Part shown: one piece after another, positions 1 through 6,958 of the stretch
How positions within the stretch are numbered: the stretch's first letter is position 1
Layout: each line of letters opens with the position of its first letter
Assembly (NCBI GenBank): GCA_020217035.1
Contig: JAIWOG010000001.1
Location: forward strand, 1-10,000
Length of the DNA: 10,000 nucleotides
From: Magnetospirillum sp.
GTDB taxonomy: Bacteria; Pseudomonadota; Alphaproteobacteria; Rhodospirillales; Magnetospirillaceae
Reading direction: 5' to 3'
Program-made: the position numbers and the translations under genes
The notes under the pieces: model-generated
The model's database searches: none
What the model was told of the DNA's origin: nothing
The model's input: the letters and a program-made list of their open reading frames with translations, nothing else

Positions 1-919
1 GGGTGGCGCGGGCCAGATTGGCCTGTTCCAGCTCGATGCGGCTTTTCGCCTCGGTGGCGGCGGCCTGGGCGCGGGGAATGCCGGCCCGCACCGATTCGAT
101 CTGGCCTTCCAGATCCTCGACCTGGGATTCCAGTTGCACGTGTTCCATCTTGGCGGTCAGGCCCGACTTCATCAAATCGGTGGACATGGCCAGACGCTGG
201 CGGGCCAGGCGCAGGCTGCCGGCCAAGGCCCGCTGGCGGGTTTCCAGTTCCTCGACTTCCAGCATCTTCTGCCGGGCCTGGTCCTGCAACACCGTCATGT
301 TGCTGCGGTTGGCCTGGCGGCGGGCGTCGAAATTGCGTTGTTCGGCCCGCATCAGGGTGGGTTGGCGGGCGGATTCCGCCTCGGGGAAGACGACCTGCGC
401 CGCTCCCGACAATTCCGCCCGCAACCGCGCCGCCTGCAAGACCAAGCCGTCCAGGCGCACCTGCAGTTCCTCGCGGTTCATGGCCACCGCCGACAGGTCC
501 AGTTGCAGCAGCGGCGTCCCTTCCTTCACCTCTTGGCCTTCGGTGACCGTGATGTCGCGGATGACGCCGCCTTCCAGGTGCTGGATGACCTTGACTTTGC
601 CTTCCGGGACCACTTCGCCCTCGGCGATGGCGACCTCGTCCAGACGCGCCACGTTGGCCCAGACGACGAACAGCGCCACCGCCGCCATGGTCAGCCGGGC
701 CAGCGGCCGCCAGGTGGGCAGCGGGTAATGGTCGGCCAGCGAGGCCAGGCGGCCATCGCTCCGACCAAGGGGTGGCATGTTGCCGCCAGGAAGCAGGCCG
801 CGCCAAAGCGCCCGCAGCCATTCGCCGGCACCTTGGGGCCGGGGCCGTGCCGGGTCGGGACCCAGCCAGCGCAACAGGGCCTTCAGGTGGTCCAGCAATT
901 CCCGAACCTGCGGGTTCAT
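1..919 (-). CDS. HlyD-family type I secretion membrane-fusion protein (3' end beyond window)
   Basis: Periplasmic adaptor of a type I secretion system, linking the inner-membrane ABC exporter to the TolC channel. The reading frame is open on the minus strand from the ATG at 919-917 to the window edge, giving 306 codons without a stop. A cytoplasmic N-terminus of about 70 residues is followed by one membrane helix (about residues 74-90, ending LFVVWANVARLDE). Next comes a lipoyl-like half-motif (about 111-141, VIQHLEGGVIRDITVTEG then GTPLLQLD), which is typical of HlyD/PrtE/LapC adaptors. From about 145 to the edge it is a long, charged, Gln/Glu/Arg-rich coiled-coil hairpin. The start overlaps the ABC gene stop as ATGA, and a GGAGG lies six bases upstream (926-930), so coupled translation is likely. 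The C-terminal lipoyl half and beta-barrel must lie left of the window. An internal Met at residue 48 is a less likely start. Family is certain; the exported substrate is unknown. Confidence 0.93.
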   Translation of the reverse strand, partial: MNPQVRELLDHLKALLRWLGPDPARPRPQGAGEWLRALWRGLLPGGNMPPLGRSDGRLASLADHYPLPTWRPLARLTMAAVALFVVWANVARLDEVAIAEGEVVPEGKVKVIQHLEGGVIRDITVTEGQEVKEGTPLLQLDLSAVAMNREELQVRLDGLVLQAARLRAELSGAAQVVFPEAESARQPTLMRAEQRNFDARRQANRSNMTVLQDQARQKMLEVEELETRQRALAGSLRLARQRLAMSTDLMKSGLTAKMEHVQLESQVEDLEGQIESVRAGIPRAQAAATEAKSRIELEQANLARAT

Positions 920-2655
920 GACTGGCCTCCACCTGGCGAAGGGACGGGGCGGGGCGGGAACAGCCGTGGCAGCATCTCGGAGGCCGGGCCACAGGCCGCC
1001 AGCTTGCCACGCTCCAGCACCACCACGTCGCGGCAGGCCGGCAACAGCACGCCGGAATGGGTGACCACCACCACCGTCCGCGTCCGCGCCAGATGGGTCA
1101 AGGCGTTGCGCAGGTCTTCCTCGGCCTGGCGGTCCAGGCTGGCCGACGGTTCGTCCAGCAGCAGCAGCGCCGGGTCGCCCACCAGGGCGCGGGCGATGGC
1201 GATGCGCTGGCGTTGTCCGGCGGACAGCCGCGATCCGGCTTCGCCGATGGTGGTGGCGTAGCCGTCGGGCATGTCGACGATGGCGGCATGCACGCCGGCG
1301 GCGGTGGCGGCGTCCAGGATCTGCTGGTCGGTGCAGCCCGGCGCCCCATAGGCGATGTTATCGCGGATGGTGGTGTTGAACAGCAGGGTTTCCTGGGGCA
1401 CATAGCCGATCCAGCCGGCCAGTTGGTGGCGGCTGAACTGGGCGATGTCGGAATCGTCCAGCAGCACCCGGCCGCTGGCCGGTGGATAAAGCCCCAGCAT
1501 CAGCTTCAGCAATGTGGTCTTGCCGCTGCCGTTCTTGCCCAGGATGGCGGTCACCCCGCCCGGTTGGAAGCCCAGCGCCGGGATGTCCAGGGTGACGGGG
1601 GCGTTGGCGTCCGTGCCGTAACGGAAGGTGACGGCTTCCAGACGCAGGTGGCCGCTGGGGCGGGGCATGTCCATGGTGGCTTCGGCCCGGTCCTCGGGCA
1701 TGGCGAAGGTCTCGCCCAGGCGTTCCACCGACTGGCGGAAGGCGCCGAAGCCGCGCCAGGCGCCAACCAGTTGGTTGATGGGGCCGTAAAGCCGCGACGA
1801 CAGCATGTTGCACGCCACCAGGGCGCCCATGGATAATTGGTGGTCGATGATGTAGATGGCGCCGACGGCGGTGACCGCCACGTTGGCCAGCATGGTCAAG
1901 GCCGCGCCGACGTTGACATAGCCGTCGGCGATGGCGCCCCTTTGGATGGAATGCTCGATGGCGCCGGCTTGGCGTTCCTCCCACAAGGGGCGCAACGCCT
2001 GGTCCAGGGCCACCGCCTTGACGGTGCCGCGGCCGGCGATCATTTCGGCGACCAGGGCGTTGCGGTTGGCGGTGACGTTCTTTTCCGCCTTGACCGAATC
2101 GTTCATGCGCTGGCCAGACCGCCAGGCCAGCACCAGGAAGACCACGAAGACGATGACGAAGACCACCGCCAAGGGTTGGCCGATGATGGCGATGACGCCC
2201 AGGAAGATGAAGACGAAGGGCAGGTCGGCCAGCAGCATGGCGGTGCCGCCCGACAGCGTGTTGCGCACGGTGTCGACGTCTTGGAACAATTGCTGCCAAT
2301 GGGCGGCGGGGCGGCTTTCCAGCACCCGAAGCGGCAGGCGGTTCAGCTTGTCGAACAGCCGGGTGCCGATCTCCACGTCCATGCGCAGCGCCACCATCTG
2401 CATGACGCGGCCGCGGGCCTGCTTCAACACGTAGTCGAACACCAGCACCAGGGCGACGCCGATCAGCAGGCCCTTCAGGGTCTCCATGGCCGAATGGCCG
2501 ATGACCCGGTCGTAGACCTGCATGACGAAAATCGGCACCGCCAGCGCCAGCAGGTTGACGAAAAGCGAGATGGACAGGATTTCTCGGGCGATGGGACGCA
2601 GGGGGGCGACGATATGGGAAAGCCAGCCGCCAGGGCCTTGGTCAGGGGCGCTCAT
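916..2655 (-). CDS. type I secretion ABC exporter, permease/ATPase fusion
   Basis: Inner-membrane ATPase/permease that powers one-step export of a protein substrate through the HlyD-type adaptor and TolC channel. The 579-residue product begins directly with the transmembrane domain (hydrophobic segments at about 25-45, 62-77, 140-178, 250-285). It has no N-terminal C39 peptidase or peptidase-like domain, so the substrate probably carries an uncleaved C-terminal signal, as for PrtD/LapB-type exporters. The nucleotide-binding domain has Walker A GKNGSGKTT (373-381), Q-loop Q421, signature LSAGQ (477-481; Ala replaces the common second Gly), Walker B ALLLLDE (496-502), D-loop SLD (506-508) and H-loop H533. 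All catalytic residues are intact. The ATG at 2655 has a GGAAGG seven to twelve bases upstream and sits 19 bp after the tolC-like gene stop; the 3' end overlaps the adaptor gene by four bases. Three-gene operon order is channel, ABC, adaptor. Substrate specificity cannot be read from the sequence. Confidence 0.95.
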   Translation of the reverse strand: MSAPDQGPGGWLSHIVAPLRPIAREILSISLFVNLLALAVPIFVMQVYDRVIGHSAMETLKGLLIGVALVLVFDYVLKQARGRVMQMVALRMDVEIGTRLFDKLNRLPLRVLESRPAAHWQQLFQDVDTVRNTLSGGTAMLLADLPFVFIFLGVIAIIGQPLAVVFVIVFVVFLVLAWRSGQRMNDSVKAEKNVTANRNALVAEMIAGRGTVKAVALDQALRPLWEERQAGAIEHSIQRGAIADGYVNVGAALTMLANVAVTAVGAIYIIDHQLSMGALVACNMLSSRLYGPINQLVGAWRGFGAFRQSVERLGETFAMPEDRAEATMDMPRPSGHLRLEAVTFRYGTDANAPVTLDIPALGFQPGGVTAILGKNGSGKTTLLKLMLGLYPPASGRVLLDDSDIAQFSRHQLAGWIGYVPQETLLFNTTIRDNIAYGAPGCTDQQILDAATAAGVHAAIVDMPDGYATTIGEAGSRLSAGQRQRIAIARALVGDPALLLLDEPSASLDRQAEEDLRNALTHLARTRTVVVVTHSGVLLPACRDVVVLERGKLAACGPASEMLPRLFPPRPVPSPGGGQS

Positions 2656-2674
2656 GACGGGCCTTCCGCTGGGC

Positions 2675-4081
2675 TCACCGCGGCGCGGCGATCAGCGCGG
2701 CTGGCGGGGTCAACTGTTCGCCGGCACCCTTTGGGGTGGACATCTGGGCGATGTTGTCCATGTCCAGTTCGCCCATGGCAGCCAACAGGGTATAGCCGGC
2801 CAGAACCATGTCGTAATAGGCGTTGGCGTGCTTGATCTTGGCATCGTTGATGCGCATTTCCTCGTCCAGCACGTCCTGGACGGTGGCGTTGCCGCCTTCC
2901 TGACGCTTGCGGGTGTTGGCCCACACTTCTTCCGCCATCACGGCGGCGTTTTCCAGCAAGATGGTGCGTTCGCGGGCGCTGCGCAGGGTGTACCACGCGG
3001 TGCGGGCCTGTTCCGAGGCCGCACGGCCGGCATAGGAACGGCTGTCGCGGGCGGCGGCATGCTGATAGCTGGCCTGTGCCACCGAAGCCTGGGTCTTGAA
3101 GCCCGAGAACAATTCCCATGTGGCGGTCAACAGCACCGACCAGTCGCGGCGCACGCCCAAGGTGGCGTTCTTGTCGTTTTCATAATTGGCGCGGCCCACC
3201 AGGTCGATGCTGGGGTAATAGCCGGCCTCGGCACCGATGCGGCGCTGTTCGGCGATTTCCACCCCCTTGCGCGACATGTCCACGGTGGGGTTGTTGGTTT
3301 CCGCCATCTGAACCGCCGAATCCAGGTCGGGAGGCAGCAACGAAGACGGCAACGGCGGGTCGGCCATGGTCGCCACTTCCGGCGCACGGCCGAACAATTG
3401 CTGGTAGGTGGCGGTCCACACCGCGAACTGGCCCTGGAAGTCGACGCGGGCTTCCTTGGCCATTTGCAGGCGTTGCTTGGCGGCCAGCACGTCGGACGCG
3501 ATGCCCGATCCCTTGATCACCCGTTCGTCTTCCAGGTTCATCTGGTCCTGGACCTTGCGCTCGTTCTCTTGCGCCAGTTGGATCAAACGGTTGAAGCGCA
3601 AGACGTTCAAATAGGCGCGGATGCCCTGCAGCATGGTGGTCTGGCGGGTGTCGCGCAGGTCGGATTGGTAATAGGCTTCGGTCAGCTTGGCGGCTTCCAC
3701 CGACGAATCGGTGGCGTAACCGTCGAACAGACGCTGGGTGACCACCAGGCCGACGGTTTCCCGGCCCTTGAAGAACGCCTCGCCCTCGGTGCTGCGGCGT
3801 GTCGGGCTGTTGACGTATTCGGGGCCGGCATCGCCGGTCAGCTTGATGGTGGGCAAGTAACCCGAGCGGGCGGCGGTGATGGCTTCGGAGCCGCCGGCGG
3901 CGACGTTGGTCTTGGCCTTGATCAGCGGATGGGATTCCAGCAATCCCTGCAACTCGTCGATCATGCTTTGTGCGTAAGAATCGCTGCCGGGCAGCAGAAA
4001 AGCAAAAGCCCCGGCGGTCACGACCACAGCAAACAACCGTGATTTCGGCAACGTTAAACCCCCGACTATCTTACGGGCCAC
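2675..4081 (-). CDS. TolC-family outer-membrane channel of the type I secretion operon
   Basis: Outer-membrane efflux/secretion channel, expected to form a trimeric beta-barrel with a periplasmic alpha-helical tunnel. The 468-residue protein starts with a signal peptide (LFAVVVTAGAFAFLLPG, likely cleaved after SYA near residue 37). It then shows the two-fold repeated TolC/OEP pattern: SHPLIKAKTNVAAGGSEAI with RSGYLPTIKLTG in repeat one (about 50-85), and NNPTVDMSRKGVEIAEQRR with AGYYPSIDLVGRANY in repeat two. VTQRLFDGY and TWELFSGFKT mark the matching barrel strands. Length is normal for the family. The longest start is a GTG at 4081-4079 without a convincing ribosome site. A TTG at 4051-4049 (codon 11) is preceded by GGGGGT at seven bases and gives a compact signal peptide beginning MPKSRLFAV, so it may be the true start. 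First gene of the secretion operon, divergent from the GntR-like regulator. Family is secure; the start is not. Confidence 0.93.
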   Translation of the reverse strand: MARKIVGGLTLPKSRLFAVVVTAGAFAFLLPGSDSYAQSMIDELQGLLESHPLIKAKTNVAAGGSEAITAARSGYLPTIKLTGDAGPEYVNSPTRRSTEGEAFFKGRETVGLVVTQRLFDGYATDSSVEAAKLTEAYYQSDLRDTRQTTMLQGIRAYLNVLRFNRLIQLAQENERKVQDQMNLEDERVIKGSGIASDVLAAKQRLQMAKEARVDFQGQFAVWTATYQQLFGRAPEVATMADPPLPSSLLPPDLDSAVQMAETNNPTVDMSRKGVEIAEQRRIGAEAGYYPSIDLVGRANYENDKNATLGVRRDWSVLLTATWELFSGFKTQASVAQASYQHAAARDSRSYAGRAASEQARTAWYTLRSARERTILLENAAVMAEEVWANTRKRQEGGNATVQDVLDEEMRINDAKIKHANAYYDMVLAGYTLLAAMGELDMDNIAQMSTPKGAGEQLTPPAALIAAPR

Positions 4082-4116
4082 CCCCGGCCGTGCGCCGTCT
4101 ACGGCAAACCTCTCCG

Positions 4117-4146
4117 CTTATACACTGCCTGTTCGGGAACTGTACA
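4117..4146 (-). promoter_or_regulatory. candidate promoter of the secretion operon
   Basis: On the minus strand a TATAAG (-10 like, 4122-4117) lies 18 bp downstream of TGTACA (weak -35 like, 4146-4141). Transcription would start near 4110, about 30 bases ahead of the annotated GTG. The spacer contains the interrupted palindrome gttc-gg-gaac (4131-4140), and the -35 hexamer is itself palindromic, so a dimeric regulator could bind here. This is pattern matching only. Alphaproteobacterial promoters are poorly predicted by eye, and the pairing could be chance. Confidence 0.3.
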
Positions 4147-4356
4147 CGGATTTAGGTATGGGAGAGGGGGAAACCTTGCCTCGGCAACAAAGCGTGCGGT
4201 CCGCTCGACGGGGATCTGCATACAATCTAAAATTATCCGTCAATGCGTCATCTGTAGGTTGCTGCTGAATAATTGAAAAAATCACTACTCATGAGGGTGT
4301 CATGATGATAGAAATTCTCCATTAAGGCAAAAATATCCTTAGGGTGCGTTCCGAAA

Positions 4357-4938
4357 ATGCCAAGCAATCCTTCCGTTGCTACGTCCGTCAAGGTCACCAT
4401 GGCCGATCGGGTTTGGCAGCAACTGGCGGCCGAGATCGTGGCCGGCGATGTGGCCGGTGGCCGTCGCTTGGACGAGGTGGAACAAGCCCAGCGACTTGGG
4501 GTGTCACGTACGCCGTTGCGCGAATCCTTGCGCCAACTGGCGGCTTTAGGCTTGGTGGAAAACCGCCCGCATCGCGGCGTGGTGGTGGCGGACGGTGTCG
4601 GGCCCGGTTTGTTCGAGGTTCTGGCAGAGCTTGAAGCCGCCTGCGCCAAGGCGGCGGCCGAACGCGTCGATGAAGCCCAAGCCAAGGCGCTGCGCCGCCT
4701 GCCCGCCGAGGCCGAAGTGCTTCTGCCTTGGCTGCGCGAGGCGTCGGGCAACGCGGTGCTGCGCGGCCTGCTGAACACCCTGTGGTATCCTCTGGTCAAG
4801 GATTGCCGGGTAAAAACCGAGCAATGCCGACCCTTTCTGGAGCTCCTGCGGGACCAGGTGGCCGACGGAAACAGCGCCCAAGCGGCCGAGGCGGCACAGG
4901 CTTACGTGCGCCGCTGCCGTCTTTTGCTGCTTGGCTAA
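4357..4938 (+). CDS. GntR/FadR-like transcriptional regulator with a reduced ligand domain
   Basis: DNA-binding regulator of 193 residues. The N-terminal winged helix-turn-helix is complete: ADRVWQQLAAEIVAGDVAGGRRLDE (about 16-40), recognition helix LGVSRTPLRESLRQLAALGLV (47-67) and wing ENRPHRGVVVA (68-78). The remaining 115 residues resemble an FCD domain (FEVLAELEAACAKAAAERVDEAQ at 86-108, then ASGNAVLRGLLNTLW at 129-143 and DQVADGNSAQAAEAAQAYV near the end). The segment that should hold the D-x-x-x-H motif is shortened, and no histidine occurs after the wing, so the usual FCD metal site is missing. Family members are usually 220-250 residues. The ATG at 4357 follows agggtg (4341-4346) at about ten bases. 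The gene is transcribed away from the secretion operon and could control it, but that rests on position only. The 3' end stops 15 bp before the convergent terC-like gene. Confidence 0.88.
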   Translation: MPSNPSVATSVKVTMADRVWQQLAAEIVAGDVAGGRRLDEVEQAQRLGVSRTPLRESLRQLAALGLVENRPHRGVVVADGVGPGLFEVLAELEAACAKAAAERVDEAQAKALRRLPAEAEVLLPWLREASGNAVLRGLLNTLWYPLVKDCRVKTEQCRPFLELLRDQVADGNSAQAAEAAQAYVRRCRLLLLG

Positions 4939-4953
4939 CTAGAAGGGGGGGCC

Positions 4954-5565
4954 TTACACCAGGGCCAGGGCCAGCAATTGGTGTGCGCCGTCCCAGATCA
5001 TTTTTAGCGCCACGTAAAGGATGATCAGCAAGCCCACATAGGCGATCCAGTGATGGCGCTTCAGCAGCGCCGCCACCGCGTTGGCCGCCACCCCCATTAG
5101 CGCCACCGACAAGGCCAGGCCGATGACCATCACCATCTGGTGGTCACGGGCGGCCCCAGCCACCGCCAGCACGTTGTCCAACGACATGGAGACGTCGGCG
5201 ACGACGATTTGCAGTACGGCCGAACCAAAGCTTTTTTCCCCGCAACTGGCGGCTTCCGCTTCGGTTTCCTCGGCCTCGTGGCAGCGGATCTCGCGCCAAA
5301 GCTTCCACGACACCCACAACAGAAGCAGGCCGCCGGCGAACAGCAATCCGACCACCTTCAGCAATTGCAGGGTGAACAGGGCGAAGATGACACGGGCCAA
5401 GGCCGCCACCGCGATGCCGATGACGATGGCGCGGCGGCGTTGCGCCACCGGCAGCGCCGCCGCCGCCATGCCGACCACCAAGGCGTTGTCGCCGGCCAGG
5501 GCCACGTCGATGGCGATGACCTGGACCAGGGACGACAGGGCTTCCATGTTCATTAATTCTTGCAT
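4954..5565 (-). CDS. TerC-family integral membrane protein, YjbE type
   Basis: Polytopic membrane protein of 203 residues. TerC relatives are linked to tellurite resistance, and the YjbE/Alx branches to manganese export or pH response; the transported species here is not shown. Two repeated halves each carry the acidic family motif: IDVALAGDNALVVG (19-32, D20, D26, N27) and ADVSMSLDNVLAVAG (123-137, D124, D130, N131). About six hydrophobic helices are visible. Between the halves is a polar acidic loop, CHEAEETEAEAASC (95-108), with His, Glu and Cys that could touch metal (inference). The start is uncertain: the ATG at 5565 lacks a ribosome site, and in-frame ATGs at codons 5 (5553) and 7 (5547) are alternatives, the former with AAGAA just upstream. 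The gene lies 31 bp after the SpmAB gene on the same strand and is probably co-transcribed. There is no room for the yybP-ykoY manganese riboswitch that precedes many relatives. Confidence 0.92.
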   Translation of the reverse strand: MQELMNMEALSSLVQVIAIDVALAGDNALVVGMAAAALPVAQRRRAIVIGIAVAALARVIFALFTLQLLKVVGLLFAGGLLLLWVSWKLWREIRCHEAEETEAEAASCGEKSFGSAVLQIVVADVSMSLDNVLAVAGAARDHQMVMVIGLALSVALMGVAANAVAALLKRHHWIAYVGLLIILYVALKMIWDGAHQLLALALV

Positions 5566-5596
5566 GGCGGTGGGGTAGCCTTTTCGGCGGCTGGCG

Positions 5597-6844
5597 TCAA
5601 GGCAGCAAAAGCCCGCAGGCCGCCACCGCCGCGGTCAGCCCGGCGGCGTCGGCGATCAGGCCGGCTGCCAGGGCGTGACGCATGCGGCGGATGCCGACGG
5701 CGCCGAAATAGACAGCCAGGACATAGAAGGTGGTCTCGCTTGACCCATAGATGGTGCCCAGCAAGATGCCGGCGGGCGAATCGGGGCCGATGGACGGGTC
5801 CTTCATATAGGCCGCCAGCAGGCCGAACGACCCCGACCCCGACAGCGATCGCAGGCCCGCCATGGTCAACGCCTCGGCCGGCACGCCCAATGGGGCCAGC
5901 AGCCCGGCCAGGGGCCCCAGCAACAAGTCCAGCGCACCCGACTGCCGCAGCATGGCGATGGCCACCAGGATGGCCACCAGATAGGGGATGACGCGCACGG
6001 CGATGGTGAAGCCTTCCCGCGCACCATCGACGAAACATTCGTAGACGCGGACCCGCCGCGCCAGCCCCCAGCCCAGCATGCCGACCATCAGTGCCGGGAC
6101 GATCCAATGTCCCAACCGCTGCCCGAAGACCGCCATCAGCGGAATCACCGCCAACAGGGCGGCCAGGGCGGCGGCCGGCATCCAGCCGGGCAGGGGGGCG
6201 GGAACGGGATGGTCCGCTTCGGCATCATCCACGGGGACGGACGGTGCCGGCAAGGGAAACAGCGGCGCCAGCAGCTTGGCCGCCGCCACCGCCACCACGG
6301 CCGAGATCAAGGTGGCGGCCAGGGTGGGGGCGACCACCGCCGCCGGGTTGGCCGATCCGCTGGCGGCGCGAAGCGCGATCACCGAGCTGGGCAGGATGGT
6401 CACCGAGGCGGTGTTCAGCGCCAGGAACAGCGCTTGGGCGTTGCTGGCCCTCTCGGGATGGGGATTAAGCCGTTGCAATTGTTCCATGGCGCGGATGCCG
6501 AAGGGTGTCGCCGCGTTGCCCAGGCCCAGCAGATTGGCGGCGACGTTCATCACCATGGCGCCCATGGCCGGATGACCCGCCGGGACTTCCGGGAACAGGC
6601 GGCGCAACAAGGGGGTCAGCAGGCGGGCGATCTGGGCGACCAGGCCGGCTTCCTCGGCCACTTTCATCAAGCCCAGGAACAGCCCCATCACCCCCACCAG
6701 GCCCAAGGCCAGGGGCACGGCGCCTTCCGCCGCCTTCAGCATGGCGCCGCTCAGGGCTTCCATGGACGTTCCCGGGGCGCCCAATTCGGCCGTCGCGGTG
6801 ACCGCGAAGGCGGCCGCCACCATGATGAAGAACACCCAGTTCAC
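5597..6844 (-). CDS. fused SpmA-SpmB nucleoside-recognition (Gate) domain membrane protein
   Basis: Inner-membrane protein of 415 residues joining homologues of the Bacillus spore-maturation proteins A and B, both built on the nucleoside-recognition/Gate domain. The SpmA-like half covers about 1-200, with MVMNVAANLLGLGNAATPFG (97-116) and NTASVTILPSSVIALR (144-159). A Pro/Asp-rich linker follows (about 198-220). The SpmB-like half runs 221-415, with VYECFVDGAREGFTIAVRVIP (267-287), RSLSGSGSFG (332-341) and GSSETTFYVLAVYFGAVGIRR (367-387), which are the best conserved SpmB blocks. Such fusions are found in Gram-negative, non-sporulating bacteria, where the role is not settled; transport is the usual guess. 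The start is a GTG at 6844 with GGGGA about seven bases upstream. It is the first gene of a two-gene unit with the TerC-like protein and diverges from the periplasmic protein gene at 6959. Confidence 0.93.
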   Translation of the reverse strand: MNWVFFIMVAAAFAVTATAELGAPGTSMEALSGAMLKAAEGAVPLALGLVGVMGLFLGLMKVAEEAGLVAQIARLLTPLLRRLFPEVPAGHPAMGAMVMNVAANLLGLGNAATPFGIRAMEQLQRLNPHPERASNAQALFLALNTASVTILPSSVIALRAASGSANPAAVVAPTLAATLISAVVAVAAAKLLAPLFPLPAPSVPVDDAEADHPVPAPLPGWMPAAALAALLAVIPLMAVFGQRLGHWIVPALMVGMLGWGLARRVRVYECFVDGAREGFTIAVRVIPYLVAILVAIAMLRQSGALDLLLGPLAGLLAPLGVPAEALTMAGLRSLSGSGSFGLLAAYMKDPSIGPDSPAGILLGTIYGSSETTFYVLAVYFGAVGIRRMRHALAAGLIADAAGLTAAVAACGLLLP

Positions 6845-6900
6845 CGCGTTTTCCCCTGTCGTCGGCTGTCCGGGGCGAAGGCTAGCAGATGTGCCCCCCC

Positions 6901-6929
6901 TTGTCGCCGGCCGGGGGCGTTGCTAAGGT
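6901..6929 (+). promoter_or_regulatory. weak candidate promoter for the periplasmic protein gene
   Basis: The 114-bp divergent spacer between the SpmAB start and the ATG at 6959 contains ttgtcg (6901-6906), a 17-bp spacer, then an extended tgc-taaggt (-10 like, 6924-6929). A transcript would start near 6936. The -35 shows the TTG common in alphaproteobacterial housekeeping promoters; the -10 match is poor (3 of 6). A promoter for the SpmAB unit must also lie in this spacer, but none stands out. Confidence 0.22.
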
Positions 6930-6958
6930 CGAAGGAAGTCGGCCGCAAGGATGCGAAA

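Noticed and set aside
134..4042. Chain of long open frames on the plus strand (134-1261, 1057-1836, 1837-2835, 2522-4042) opposite the secretion operon
   Set aside because: They lie antisense to genes with intact catalytic motifs, are rich in His/Gln/Gly/Arg in a way typical of GC-rich shadows, and show no recognisable domain or ribosome site pattern.
4215..4243. TTGACG (minus strand, 4243-4238) as a -35 element for the secretion operon
   Set aside because: No acceptable -10 hexamer at 16-18 bp spacing; the nearest, TATGCA at 15 bp, is poor.
4259..4310. Sigma-70 promoter for the GntR gene using TTGCTG or TTGAAA in the AT-rich spacer
   Set aside because: No -10-like hexamer at proper spacing; TTGAAA to CATGAT is 22 bp.
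4248..4799. 183-codon minus-strand frame across the GntR gene and AT-rich spacer
   Set aside because: Low-complexity Ser/Arg/Thr composition opposite a clear winged-helix gene; no domain.
5566..5596. Riboswitch or terminator between SpmAB and the TerC-like gene
   Set aside because: Thirty-one bases are too few for a riboswitch, and only a three-to-four-base stem can form.
6107..6958. Upstream extension of the periplasmic protein frame
   Set aside because: It is the antisense shadow of the SpmAB gene; the signal peptide and ribosome site place the start at 6959.
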